Origin: Argonema antarcticum A004/B2
GTDB lineage: Bacteria; Cyanobacteriota; Cyanobacteriia; Cyanobacteriales; Aerosakkonemataceae
DNA length: 64,000 bases
Assembly (NCBI RefSeq): GCF_023333585.1
Contig: NZ_JAIQZN010000007.1
Coordinates: 1 to 64,000 of the forward strand
Reading direction: 5' to 3'
Below the pieces are notes generated by a model. That model was not told where the DNA came from and did not search any database. It worked only from the letters and a program-made list of their open reading frames with translations. Every line of letters starts with the position of its first letter. Positions within the stretch are counted from its first letter, which is position 1. Below, piece by piece: positions 41,476-50,682 of the stretch. The position numbers and the translations under genes were made by a program.

Positions 41476-43146
41476 TCAGGTAGTGTGGGCGATCGCGCGA
41501 TCGCGCCCTTGTGCTTTTGCTTGATAGAGCGCTTCGTCTGCGGCTGCAATCAGTTTACCAGGAGAGGATTGATGCTCAGGAACGGTGCTGGCGACTCCGA
41601 AACTGAGCGTAATATACTTGCTTACGCCAGACTTGGGATGGTCAATTTCCAAAGCTGCTATCTTGGAGCGGATCTCCTGGGCTACGCAAACCGCCCCATT
41701 AGCATCGGTGTTGGGCAGAATCACGGCAAATTCTTCGCCGCCGTAACGGGCTACCAGATCGGCAGGGCGTCTGGTAGCTTGAGCTAGAGCCTCGGCAACT
41801 TTCTGCAAACAGATATCTCCTGCTATATGACCGTAGGTGTCGTTGTAAGCTTTAAAAAAGTCTACATCGCAAAGAATCAGGGAAAGCGACTCTTTATCCC
41901 GTGCCAGCCGCCGCCACTCAGAGTTTAGGTATTCGTCAAACCGACGACGATTTGCTACCTGGGTTAAGCCATCTAAAGAAGCTAATTGCAGCAGCTGTTG
42001 ATTCACTGCTACCAACTGTTGGTATAGTTCCGCTTGCTGAAGTGCGATCGCCACTTGCGTTGCCAGTTGCTTGAGCAGGTCTATCTCCCACTCTTGCCAC
42101 TGTCTAGACCGAGAACATTGATGAGCCGACAGCAGCCCCCAAAGATGAAATGGGGGCGTAGGTGAGGGAGGGAAGGAAACATCGCTCTCCCGCTCTTTTG
42201 CCCTCTCGCTCTCCTGCACAAAAGCTCCCCTGCTCTCTTTTACAATGGGAACCACCAAGTTGGCTCTGATCTGAAACTGAGATAGTAAGTTGATGTGACA
42301 CCGATCCAAAGAAGCGGTGTAGATATCCTCAATAGCCTGGACGCGACCTTCTCGGTAACGGTGGACATAACTTTCTCCAAAGCAGGGGTCTATAATTGCT
42401 GTTTGCAGAATGGTAGTCCAGCCAGGGCCAACAGATTCTACCGCCACAACCCCACTCCAATCGGCGTTAAAACGATAAATCATCACTCGATCGGCCTTGA
42501 GAAATTGTCGCACTTCTGCGACGGTGGTATTGAGAATTGTGTTTATGTCCAACGACTGACGAATTCGCAAGGAAATTGCTGCCACAAGCCGCTCCCGCGC
42601 CATTTGGTGTCGCAGCGACTCTTCGGTTTGCTTGCGATCGCTAATGTCCCGCAGGATAATTGTCCAGACGGTTCCATCTCCCACATCCATCTGGGAAATA
42701 GAAGCTTCAGCTGGAAACTCGGTGCGATCTTTGCGCCGCAACCAAATTTCCCGGCGCCCTCCCATTTTTGGCCTAACATCAGTGGATTGCAACAAGGTAA
42801 AGATGTGCTGGCGATGAGCTGTGGTGAAGCCAGAAGGCAAAAGCAGGTCAATTGGCTGGTATAAAACCTCAGCGGCGGTGTAACCAAAGATTTTTTCTGC
42901 ACCTTGGTTGAAAAGTTGAACCCGCATTTGTTCGTCTACCGAGATAATGGCATCCTCGGCGATATTGAGAATTCCAGCCAGACGAGCTTGCGATAACCGC
43001 AGTGCCGCCTCTATTTGCTGGCGCTCCTGAATTTCCCGTTCTAATTGCTTGTTGGCTTGCGAAAGTTCTGTTGTCCGTTCGTCAACTACTTGCTGCAAAG
43101 CTTCTATGGAGGCATTGAGTTCGATCGGATCTAGCGCTTCCAGCAT
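41476..43146 (-). CDS. DXCF-type cyanobacteriochrome GAF with PAS and GGDEF (diguanylate cyclase)
   Basis: 556 residues. A short coiled coil (about 11-50) leads to a PAS domain (about 50-170). A bilin-type GAF (about 185-375) carries both chromophore cysteines of DXCF cyanobacteriochromes: DPCF (Asp253-Cys255-Phe256) and CH (Cys283-His284) followed by LLSQFQIRANLVVPIV. The GGDEF domain is complete (RYGGEEF, 467-473) with an inhibitory RxxD site (RPAD, 460-463). It should be a photoreceptor, probably of the blue/green class, that makes c-di-GMP on illumination (established for the family, inferred here). The GAF holds a foreign-looking insertion at about 304-333. Cytoplasmic, no membrane segment. 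Confidence 0.88.
   Translation of the reverse strand: MLEALDPIELNASIEALQQVVDERTTELSQANKQLEREIQERQQIEAALRLSQARLAGILNIAEDAIISVDEQMRVQLFNQGAEKIFGYTAAEVLYQPIDLLLPSGFTTAHRQHIFTLLQSTDVRPKMGGRREIWLRRKDRTEFPAEASISQMDVGDGTVWTIILRDISDRKQTEESLRHQMARERLVAAISLRIRQSLDINTILNTTVAEVRQFLKADRVMIYRFNADWSGVVAVESVGPGWTTILQTAIIDPCFGESYVHRYREGRVQAIEDIYTASLDRCHINLLSQFQIRANLVVPIVKESRGAFVQESERAKERESDVSFPPSPTPPFHLWGLLSAHQCSRSRQWQEWEIDLLKQLATQVAIALQQAELYQQLVAVNQQLLQLASLDGLTQVANRRRFDEYLNSEWRRLARDKESLSLILCDVDFFKAYNDTYGHIAGDICLQKVAEALAQATRRPADLVARYGGEEFAVILPNTDANGAVCVAQEIRSKIAALEIDHPKSGVSKYITLSFGVASTVPEHQSSPGKLIAAADEALYQAKAQGRDRAIAHTT
42150..42240 (-). repeat. Low-complexity in-frame insertion within the GAF coding region
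   Basis: Pyrimidine-rich words GCTCTCCCGCTCTTTTGCCC and CTCTCGCTCTCCTGC interrupt a GAF that otherwise reads NLVVPIV...HLWGLLSAHQCS. The extra 30 or so residues (SRGAFVQESERAKERESDVS and then FPPSPTPPFH) have no counterpart in the usual domain. They resemble the intergenic tandem repeats of this genome. Confidence 0.65.
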
Positions 43147-43426
43147 ACTGGTTTGAGTGATTATACATATTTATTTGGGCAACTGTAAGAGCCCCATACT
43201 CTGAGTTTTTAAGGTTCAGGTTGACTGATGACCAGCATTTGCGGCTTTGCCACCTGGTATCATATTATGAGATATTCTCTGTATGCTATCAAAAATTAGT
43301 GCAAGTCCTCAGAAAAATCAGATCGGATCGTTTGCAGCGTGATCGGGTATTTAGTGGGACACTTTCCTAAGTTGATGCGTCTTATATGGAACTATCAAGA
43401 ATAATTCAGCTTCAGCATAACTGTAA

Positions 43427-44311
43427 ATGCCAAACATGAAGAAACTCACCCATTTGTTCAGGGCACCTAGAACTATAATCTTGAGCTTATTGCTAGTAGC
43501 GGGGATCTTAATAGCCGGTTCAGTGCCGGTGTTTGGCGGTGGGGCTCCACGGCTGAGTCAAGAGCCTTATTTGGAAGTAGTCGAGGTTAGCGGCAACGTA
43601 AGTTATGGTTACGAACCTCTGAAAGCTTTGCAAGGACGCCCTGCAAAAGTGGGCGATCGCCTCCGCCGATCGGGAGAAGGCATCACCACTGGTAATGGCT
43701 CTAGCGCTAAACTGGCGGTAGATAATGGCATTGGCAACCTTGACGTTTCAGAAAACACCAATGTCCGAGTTAAAAATCTCAGCCGAGGTCGTAATGGTTC
43801 CAATACCACGGATCTGGCAATGAATAGGGGACGAGTGCGAGCCAAAGTTCGCAGCTTTACCAACCCTCAATCGCGCTTTTCCATTCAAACACCAGGTGGG
43901 GTTGCCGGAGTGCGCGGTACAGAGTTTGTGGTTGAAGTTCTGCCCAACGGCGAAACGCGGGTTATTACTGTGGATGGGATAGTCGCAGTCAGCGCTGCCG
44001 ATCGAACCCAAGCGGTCAGTAAGGGCTATGCTTCTCTTATCGTACCGGGAAACCCTCCTACAACCCCCAGTTTGATATCTGGAAATGTCCGAGTCAGCTT
44101 ACAAATTTTGCCAGCACCAGATACTGGTAAAGTTCGGGTGAGTGGATCTGTTAATCCAATTAATTCGGTTTTTCTCAACGATCTGCCTGTAGATGTTAGT
44201 CCTACGGGTTTGTTCGACACTGTTGTTCCACTTCCAACCAATGGTCTTCTGAGGTTAATGGTTCGCAATCCCTTGGGCGAAGAACAAGTTTATGAACTGG
44301 TAGCTCCTTAG
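43427..44311 (+). CDS. Secreted FecR-domain protein
   Basis: 294 residues (an ATG at 43436 is an alternative). Signal peptide (IILSLLLVAGILIAGSVPVFG). The FecR domain (about 55-180) has GDRLRRSGEGITTGNGSSAKLAVD, MNRGRVRAKV and FSIQTPGGVAGVRGTEFVV. A C-terminal beta domain (about 210-294) follows. Periplasmic. In cyanobacteria FecR proteins are commonly next to CHASE2-cyclase genes, as here (103 bp apart), so the pair may form a sensor complex (inference). Confidence 0.85.
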   Translation: MPNMKKLTHLFRAPRTIILSLLLVAGILIAGSVPVFGGGAPRLSQEPYLEVVEVSGNVSYGYEPLKALQGRPAKVGDRLRRSGEGITTGNGSSAKLAVDNGIGNLDVSENTNVRVKNLSRGRNGSNTTDLAMNRGRVRAKVRSFTNPQSRFSIQTPGGVAGVRGTEFVVEVLPNGETRVITVDGIVAVSAADRTQAVSKGYASLIVPGNPPTTPSLISGNVRVSLQILPAPDTGKVRVSGSVNPINSVFLNDLPVDVSPTGLFDTVVPLPTNGLLRLMVRNPLGEEQVYELVAP

Positions 44312-44414
44312 AAGGATAATTGCTGATTTCAGATTTAAAATTGTTTTTTTTCCAATTTTAAATCTGAAATTTAAAATATAAAATCTTAAATTTATTATAA
44401 ATTACCTGTTCTTT

Positions 44415-46268
44415 ATGGTACATAAAAGCTGGATTCAGCGTCTGCGGCGTTATTTTTCCAATAGCTCTCCCTGCCTTACAGGTGGAGTTGCGGCGCTTTT
44501 ATCTATAGGAATTTTGCATCTAGGCGGCTGGGAACGCCTGGAACAAATTGGCTATAATAAGCTGTTTCAAATTCGCGAAATAAGTATTTTGCCTCATCGA
44601 AACTGGGATGAGAGAATTGCAGTAATTGCGATTGACGAAGCAAGTTTGGAGAAATACGGTCAATTTCCCTGGCAGCGGACTCGCTACGCGCAACTATTGC
44701 AAGCGCTGGAAAAATCTCCGCCTGCTGCGATCGGTTTTGATGTAAAGTTTATCGATCCAAGTTCATTTGATGCCCAATTTGCTTCATCGATCGCAGCTAA
44801 CGGTAAAGTCGTACTAGCTAGGGCTTGGGATAATCAAGGTAACCTCCTCGAACCCGTAGCAGAATTAGCAGACGCAGCCGCTAATCAAGGTCAGATATAC
44901 CACCAAGTTGACGCCGATGGCGTTACCCGCTCGGCGGCAATCTGGATAAACGGGCCAGAAGATTCTATCCCTGGGCTTGGCCCTGCTCTGATTGAGGTGT
45001 ACAACCTCAACAATCCAAACCAACCAGTATCTTTCACTGGGCCAGTTAAAGGAGAGGAATTACAAAAAGTTTGGCTCAATTGGCCGGGAACGGTTAAATC
45101 TTTACCAAATGTGCCGCAGCTAAAATCACCACCCACTTATTCTTTTGTTGATGTTGTGGAAGGTCGGTTTGAACCCAAAGATTTTGCAGGTAAATTTGTT
45201 TTAGTTGGCTTTACTGCCACAGGTTTAGCAGATCCGTTGCGGACGCCCTACAATTTAGAACCGCCAACGTCAGGAGTCTATTTCCATGCTGCGGTAATTG
45301 ATAATTTGCTCAATCACCGACTGCTGCAAAGACTGCCAAAGACGATGGAAATTGGGCTGTTACTTTTGCTCGGCCCAGGGACAAGTTTGCTGCTGTTCCA
45401 TCGAGATTTGAAGGGAAGAATTGCGATCGTATTTTTGTTGCCGATAACTTGGTTAGTCATCGCTTTAATGGGGTTCAGTTTTGATCGATGGTGGATTCCC
45501 ATTGCTGCACCGCTTGGCACAATCTTGTTAGCTGCAATCGGCGTGCAACTGGGAGAACAGTACGAAAGGCAACAACTGATGAACCTGTTTGAAAAGCACG
45601 TTGCGCCGGAAACGGCTAACTTGATTTGGCAGCGTAAAGACGAGATTATCGACGAGGGTGAACTGCAAGCCCAAGAACTGACAGCAACTGTTTTGTTTAT
45701 GGATATTAGAAGTTTCACCACCATATCAGAAAAACTTTCTCCCCGCGAGTTGCTTAGTTGGCTAAACCAGTATTTGGATGCGATGACTGACTGCATTATG
45801 GATCGTGGCGGTGTCGTGGATAAATACATTGGTGATGCGATTATGGCCGTTTTTGGCGTACCCTTTCCCCACACCGAACCTGAAGAAATTCGACAGGATG
45901 CGATGAATGCGATCGCAGCCAGTCTCGCCATGCACGAACGCCTCAAACAGCTAAACAAGCGTCTGAAAGCAGAAGATAAGCCGGTAATTCAGTTTGGGAT
46001 TGGCATTCACACAGGCCCACTGATCGCCGGTAGTGTAGGCGGTTCTAGACGACTGAATTATTCTGTGATTGGAGATACTGTTAATGTAGCGGCCCGATTG
46101 GAGGCGATGAATAAAGAGTTAACTACTGACAAACCTTATAAAATACTCCTCACAGGCGAAACTTTTGATTATGTGAGCGATCGCTATCTTGCTGAAGAAG
46201 TCACAACCATCCAACTCCGGGGACGCCAGCAAGAGACGATTATTTACACGATTTTAGGGGAAAAATGA
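44415..46268 (+). CDS. CHASE2-domain class III adenylate cyclase
   Basis: 617 residues. An N-terminal membrane segment, an extracytoplasmic CHASE2 sensor (about 55-290), and two or three membrane helices (about 310-370) precede the cyclase domain (about 420-610). Both metal aspartates are seen (LFMDIRSFT, about 430; GDAIMAVFG, about 473). The adenine-specifying Lys is in DKYIGD and the Asp in VIGDTVNVAARLE, with the catalytic Asn and Arg. It should make cAMP. The next genes encode a globin-linked degenerate cyclase and an MscS with a cyclic-nucleotide-binding-like domain. Confidence 0.88.
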   Translation: MVHKSWIQRLRRYFSNSSPCLTGGVAALLSIGILHLGGWERLEQIGYNKLFQIREISILPHRNWDERIAVIAIDEASLEKYGQFPWQRTRYAQLLQALEKSPPAAIGFDVKFIDPSSFDAQFASSIAANGKVVLARAWDNQGNLLEPVAELADAAANQGQIYHQVDADGVTRSAAIWINGPEDSIPGLGPALIEVYNLNNPNQPVSFTGPVKGEELQKVWLNWPGTVKSLPNVPQLKSPPTYSFVDVVEGRFEPKDFAGKFVLVGFTATGLADPLRTPYNLEPPTSGVYFHAAVIDNLLNHRLLQRLPKTMEIGLLLLLGPGTSLLLFHRDLKGRIAIVFLLPITWLVIALMGFSFDRWWIPIAAPLGTILLAAIGVQLGEQYERQQLMNLFEKHVAPETANLIWQRKDEIIDEGELQAQELTATVLFMDIRSFTTISEKLSPRELLSWLNQYLDAMTDCIMDRGGVVDKYIGDAIMAVFGVPFPHTEPEEIRQDAMNAIAASLAMHERLKQLNKRLKAEDKPVIQFGIGIHTGPLIAGSVGGSRRLNYSVIGDTVNVAARLEAMNKELTTDKPYKILLTGETFDYVSDRYLAEEVTTIQLRGRQQETIIYTILGEK

Positions 46269-46363
46269 GGTTAGAGGAAAGTAGGGTGCTTTAGGCACAG
46301 CCGTAACGCACCATCCTAGTCTTTTCGGCTCATTCGTACTTAGTATGCTAAATTAGTAGTAAA

Positions 46364-49117
46364 ATGCTAGTCAATATCCTATGTACTCCCACCCAAGTTT
46401 TTGGGGTAAATCGCATACCGATGGGCAGTCGGGAATTAACGTCTGTGGAGATAACTTCCTCAAAGAGAGATAAGCAACAGGTTAACTATTTACCATCAAG
46501 ATTAATAAAAAAGATGTTAAATCCCCAAAATCACCTGCGTAAGTTCCGTAATCGCTCCCTAATTAATCTAAAACTCAGTGACTGGACAATTAAATCCAAA
46601 CTGCAAGCGTTGCTCCTATTAGTTAGCCTCGGTTCTGTAATGGTAGTTAGTGGGATTGGTTGGTATCAAACACAAGCCACCCTCAGAAACAAAATCGCCG
46701 AGCAACTTGAAGGTATCAGCAACACCAAAGCCGAACAGTTTGAGTCGTACTTTGAAAATTTGAACAGCCAAGTGGGGATGCTGGCAGCAGACGGCAACAT
46801 TGTGAAAGCGATGGTAGAGTTGAATGCAGGTTACCGCATCTTGGAGAGCAACTTTATTCCCCCCGAATGGGATAAAGCTTTGGATGCTTACTACAACGAA
46901 AAATTCTTTCCTCAGTTGCAAAAGAATCTATACCCTGAAGTACTGAATCCCAGCGTCTATATTCCCACCGCACAAGCGGCTCGCTATCTCCAGTATTACT
47001 ATATTGCTTCTAATCCAAATACACTCGGCAAAAAAGACAAGCTCCTCGATGCTGGTGATGGCAGCGATTACACCAAAGCTCATGCCAAATATCAAAAAAT
47101 CTTTGCAGGGATTGTCCAAAAATTCGGTTATTACGATGTATTTTTGATTAATCATAAAACAGGTGATATAGTCTATTCCTATTTTAAAGAAACAGATTTT
47201 GCCACTACTAGACTACAGGGTTTTTATTCCCAGAGTTCACTAACAAGTTTAGTGCAGGCAGTCCAGACAAATCCGACACAAGGTAGCATTCAGGTTGCTG
47301 ATTTTAAACCTTACCGTCCCTCTTATAATGCTCCAGCCGCTTTCATAGCAACACCCATTTATAGCGGTTCTAACATGATTGGCATCTTGGCAGTGCAAAT
47401 TCCCATTGAAAAGATGGACAAAGCTATTAGCCGGAATAATAATTGGGAAGGCAGTGGTTTGCAGAAAACGGGGGAAGCTTATTTAGTTGGGCCTGATTTC
47501 CTAATGCGATCGACATCCCGTTTTTGGGTTGAAGACCCCAAAAAATATCAAAATGTTGTTCGTAACATGGGGACTGACAAGAGAACTCTCGAACTGATGG
47601 AGAACTTCAACACTACCATTGCTTTACAGAAAATCAACAGTCCAGCCGCCAAAGCCGCCTTAGAAGGGCAACAAGGTATGATGGTAAACCGCAACTATCG
47701 GGGGGTAGAGGTATTGAGTTCCTACGCTCCTTTGCAGTTGAACGGGTTAAATTGGGCGATTCTGGCAGAAATAGAGGTGGGGGAAGCTTATCGTCCGCTT
47801 TACAACTTACAGGTAATTTTGCTGATTGCGGCGGCGCTTTTCTTACTGGGGACGGCGTTTTTAGCGGAAGTTGCAGCCAGGATTTTTACCTCTCCCCTGC
47901 GTCGCTTGACTGAAAACGCTCGGAAACTTGTTGCTGGGGAACTGGATGGGGAAGTTGAGGTAAAGTCACAAGATGAGTTTGGGGAATTGGCAACAGAGTT
48001 CAAACAGGTAGCGAACAAATTACGCCAAACAGAGGAAGATCTGGAAATCAACAAGCAGGAGAACGATATCCTGTTGCACAATATTCTACCCAGAGCGATC
48101 GCCGATCGCAGAAAACAAGGAGAATTGCTCATTGCCGACAGCCTCAAGCAAGTAACCATCCTGAATGCTCATCTGGCAGGTGTTGCTGAGTTGAGCAAGC
48201 AAATGTCACCCACAGAGGTAACAGAACTCCTTACCAGACTATTTGATGAATTTGACAAAGCAGCAGAACATTTTGGCGTAGAACGGCAAAACACCATCAC
48301 TACAGATTACGTAGCGGTGTGTGGACTCACCCAAGCCAGATTTGACCATAGCAAACGAACTGTTGATTTTGCCCTAGCCATGTTAGACATTATCCAACGC
48401 CGGGAGAATGGTCGTCGTAATTTTGCTTTGGGTTTACGCATCGGCATTCATGCAGGTCCGATCGCAGCAGGGGTAGTCGGAACCGAGAAATTTAGTTACA
48501 GCATCTGGGGGGAAACGGTATATTTGGCAAGCCGTTTACAGAGCCAAACTGAGTTGAACTATATTTTACTAACTCAGAGCGTGTACGAACGGGTAGCAGA
48601 TAGCTTCACATTCGTGCAGAACCCATCGGTGAATATTGAAAACTTAGGAAATGTACAAACCTGGACGTTGGTAACCGCCAAAAAGTTGGTTACGAGTCAG
48701 GTGGACTTGGTTCAGTCATCCTTCGCCAAAGTGAAGCCCATCGCTGATAAGGCTGCCGAACTATTCTACAACCGACTGTTTGAATTAGAACCTTCTTTTC
48801 GTCCTTTATTTAAGGGAGATATGAAAGAACAGGAGCGTAAGCTAATGGCTACGCTTGCTCTCTGCGTGGAAGGTTTACGTCACCCAAATAAGATTATCCC
48901 CGTCGTCCAGAAGTTGGGTCGCGACCATGCGGGTTTTGGTGTCAAGGCTGAATACTACGATATTGTCGGCGAGGCGTTGCTGTGGACATTAGCGCAAGGA
49001 TTGGGTGAAGAGTTTACTACGCCAGTGCGAAAGGCATGGGAAGAAGCTTACGCATTCCTGAGCGAAATTATGAAAGAAGCAGCAGCAGAACTTGAGTTGG
49101 AAAAGATAGGTGTATAA
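46364..49117 (+). CDS. Cache-HAMP-degenerate class III cyclase-globin fusion
   Basis: 917 residues. A membrane helix (about 81-98) leads to a periplasmic dCache sensor (about 110-475), then a second helix (480-500), HAMP (about 505-555) and a cyclase homology domain (about 595-770). Aligned to active enzymes, the first metal Asp is His603 (NAHLAGVAEL), the Lys is Asn643, and the second metal Asp is Thr647 (ITTDYVAV). The Asp/Asn of D-T-V-N are Glu717 and Tyr720. The C-terminus (about 783-905) is a globin: Tyr802 (B10), Phe816 (CD1), Gln823 (probably E7) and proximal His855 in GRDHAGFGVKAEYYDIVGEALL. A haem-based gas/redox sensor with a catalytically dead cyclase is inferred. Start uncertain (an ATG at 46514 is possible). 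Confidence 0.8.
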   Translation: MLVNILCTPTQVFGVNRIPMGSRELTSVEITSSKRDKQQVNYLPSRLIKKMLNPQNHLRKFRNRSLINLKLSDWTIKSKLQALLLLVSLGSVMVVSGIGWYQTQATLRNKIAEQLEGISNTKAEQFESYFENLNSQVGMLAADGNIVKAMVELNAGYRILESNFIPPEWDKALDAYYNEKFFPQLQKNLYPEVLNPSVYIPTAQAARYLQYYYIASNPNTLGKKDKLLDAGDGSDYTKAHAKYQKIFAGIVQKFGYYDVFLINHKTGDIVYSYFKETDFATTRLQGFYSQSSLTSLVQAVQTNPTQGSIQVADFKPYRPSYNAPAAFIATPIYSGSNMIGILAVQIPIEKMDKAISRNNNWEGSGLQKTGEAYLVGPDFLMRSTSRFWVEDPKKYQNVVRNMGTDKRTLELMENFNTTIALQKINSPAAKAALEGQQGMMVNRNYRGVEVLSSYAPLQLNGLNWAILAEIEVGEAYRPLYNLQVILLIAAALFLLGTAFLAEVAARIFTSPLRRLTENARKLVAGELDGEVEVKSQDEFGELATEFKQVANKLRQTEEDLEINKQENDILLHNILPRAIADRRKQGELLIADSLKQVTILNAHLAGVAELSKQMSPTEVTELLTRLFDEFDKAAEHFGVERQNTITTDYVAVCGLTQARFDHSKRTVDFALAMLDIIQRRENGRRNFALGLRIGIHAGPIAAGVVGTEKFSYSIWGETVYLASRLQSQTELNYILLTQSVYERVADSFTFVQNPSVNIENLGNVQTWTLVTAKKLVTSQVDLVQSSFAKVKPIADKAAELFYNRLFELEPSFRPLFKGDMKEQERKLMATLALCVEGLRHPNKIIPVVQKLGRDHAGFGVKAEYYDIVGEALLWTLAQGLGEEFTTPVRKAWEEAYAFLSEIMKEAAAELELEKIGV

Positions 49118-49191
49118 AACAAAATTCTCATTAATTGAAAGCGGCTGAAACATACTTAGTACTCACTGTTCATTGTTCGTAAAAAACTCTC

Positions 49192-50682
49192 ATGGATAAA
49201 TCACTTCTGGGATGGCTATTGCTTTTGGGTCTGGGATTCCCATTGTTGAGTATATTACTTGGTGAAGCATCCTCAAGATTGGAACGGCAGCAGCACCCCT
49301 TAGCAGTCGGTCTGCGTCAGGTGCGGGAGTATTTGTTACCTCCCTTAGCCGTGCTATTGGTAATGCGGCAGGTTTTAAGCGTCGCTGACAAAGATTCCTG
49401 GGCACGTTTGGTAGAAACATTAACTTGGGTTGCCGTTATTGTGGCGGGACTTTCTTTAATCAACGCTCTGTTGACCACAAAAAAGCAACCGATCAAATGG
49501 CAAATTCATGTACCTAACCTGTTCTTTCAGATCGCTAGGGGTGTAGTGATCCTAGCAATTGGCTATCAGATTATCAATGGAGTTTGGAATATAGATTTGA
49601 GTGGCTTGGGTTCCACTGTGGGGTTAGCTTCAGCAGTAATTGCCCTAGCGCTGCAAGATACCCTCAGTAACCTGGTGTCAGGATTACTGCTGCTATTTGC
49701 TAAACCGTTTAGAACGGGTGATTGGATTGAGGTAGATGGAAAGGAAGGGCGGATAGTTGAGCAAAATTGGTGGTCGGTCACTATTGGAACTCCTTACTTT
49801 AAAATAAACGTTCCAAATGGGGAGTTGTCCAAGGCAAGCATTATCAATTACGGTCAAGGGGCAATCTGGAAAAGTATTTCTGTCAGTTTTTCTTACAACG
49901 ACTCTCCTAATGTGGTAGTTCCAGCACTAAATAGCTTGGTGGAGGGCATAGATGCGATCGAATCTGAAGGTTTTGCTGAGGTTAGTTCCTATGGAGACTC
50001 TAGTATCACTTACGACCTTTCATACAAAATAGTGCCGGAAGAAGATGAGGACGTTTCTGGACAACTTAAATCCCGGCTTTATTATCTGACCAAGCGTTAT
50101 GGCTTTACTATGCCTTATGCGATGAAAGCGCAGTACAGTCTGAATGCGACGCAAGGGATACCGAGCAAGATTCCGCAAGTAGTTGAGAATCGCCAACAGG
50201 AAGTGGCAACTTATTTGCGATCGCTGCCTTATTTCTCGACCCTTAATGATAATGAGATTGAGAAACTGGCAGAAAGAGCTAGATTTAAAGCCTACGGTAA
50301 GGGTGAGTTAATTATTCAGGAAGGTAAGGAAGACGAAGGACTTTATGTTATCTTCAAAGGCACGGGACAGGCTTACCTAAAAGACGAGCGAGGTGACCGC
50401 AAGATAGTGGATCGACTTGAAATTAACAAAGCATTTGGTGAAATGGCTATCTTTCCAGGAGAGGTAAGTCCAGTTACAGCTGTTGCTGATGAGGATGTTG
50501 AGGTTGTGGTGATTCCAGCGGACGAGATTATCGAAGCGATCGAATCTAACAACAAATTTGCCTCAGAGATTCTTCAGTATATCGAAGAACGGAAAAAGAT
50601 GGTTCGACTTGCCAAAGGAATCAAAGATGGAGCGAGTCCATTAATTAGTAACAATGGTCGGCGGGTGCGAGCGGGATCATGA
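49192..50682 (+). CDS. MscS-type channel with cyclic-nucleotide-binding-like domain
   Basis: 496 residues. Four N-terminal hydrophobic stretches (about 4-22, 44-58, 75-97, 110-130) precede the MscS pore helix and beta domain (GLASAVIALALQDTLSNLVSG, then FAKPFRTGDWIEVDGKEGRI, about 143-190). A C-terminal cNMP-binding fold (about 330-470: LIIQEGKEDEGLYVIFKG, FGEMAIFPGE) follows. In the phosphate cassette the usual Arg is replaced (GEVSPVTAV), so cAMP binding is not assured. Cyclic-nucleotide-gated MscS proteins are known in cyanobacteria. The ATG of the next gene overlaps its stop (ATGA). Confidence 0.87.
   Translation: MDKSLLGWLLLLGLGFPLLSILLGEASSRLERQQHPLAVGLRQVREYLLPPLAVLLVMRQVLSVADKDSWARLVETLTWVAVIVAGLSLINALLTTKKQPIKWQIHVPNLFFQIARGVVILAIGYQIINGVWNIDLSGLGSTVGLASAVIALALQDTLSNLVSGLLLLFAKPFRTGDWIEVDGKEGRIVEQNWWSVTIGTPYFKINVPNGELSKASIINYGQGAIWKSISVSFSYNDSPNVVVPALNSLVEGIDAIESEGFAEVSSYGDSSITYDLSYKIVPEEDEDVSGQLKSRLYYLTKRYGFTMPYAMKAQYSLNATQGIPSKIPQVVENRQQEVATYLRSLPYFSTLNDNEIEKLAERARFKAYGKGELIIQEGKEDEGLYVIFKGTGQAYLKDERGDRKIVDRLEINKAFGEMAIFPGEVSPVTAVADEDVEVVVIPADEIIEAIESNNKFASEILQYIEERKKMVRLAKGIKDGASPLISNNGRRVRAGS

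Noticed and set aside
41253-41483. 76-codon plus-strand frame across the cobalamin riboswitch
   Set aside because: It lies on the antisense of a conserved structured RNA; no protein features.
45314-45958. 214-codon minus-strand frame opposite the adenylate cyclase
   Set aside because: Shadow of the catalytic domain, Ser-rich without a recognisable domain.
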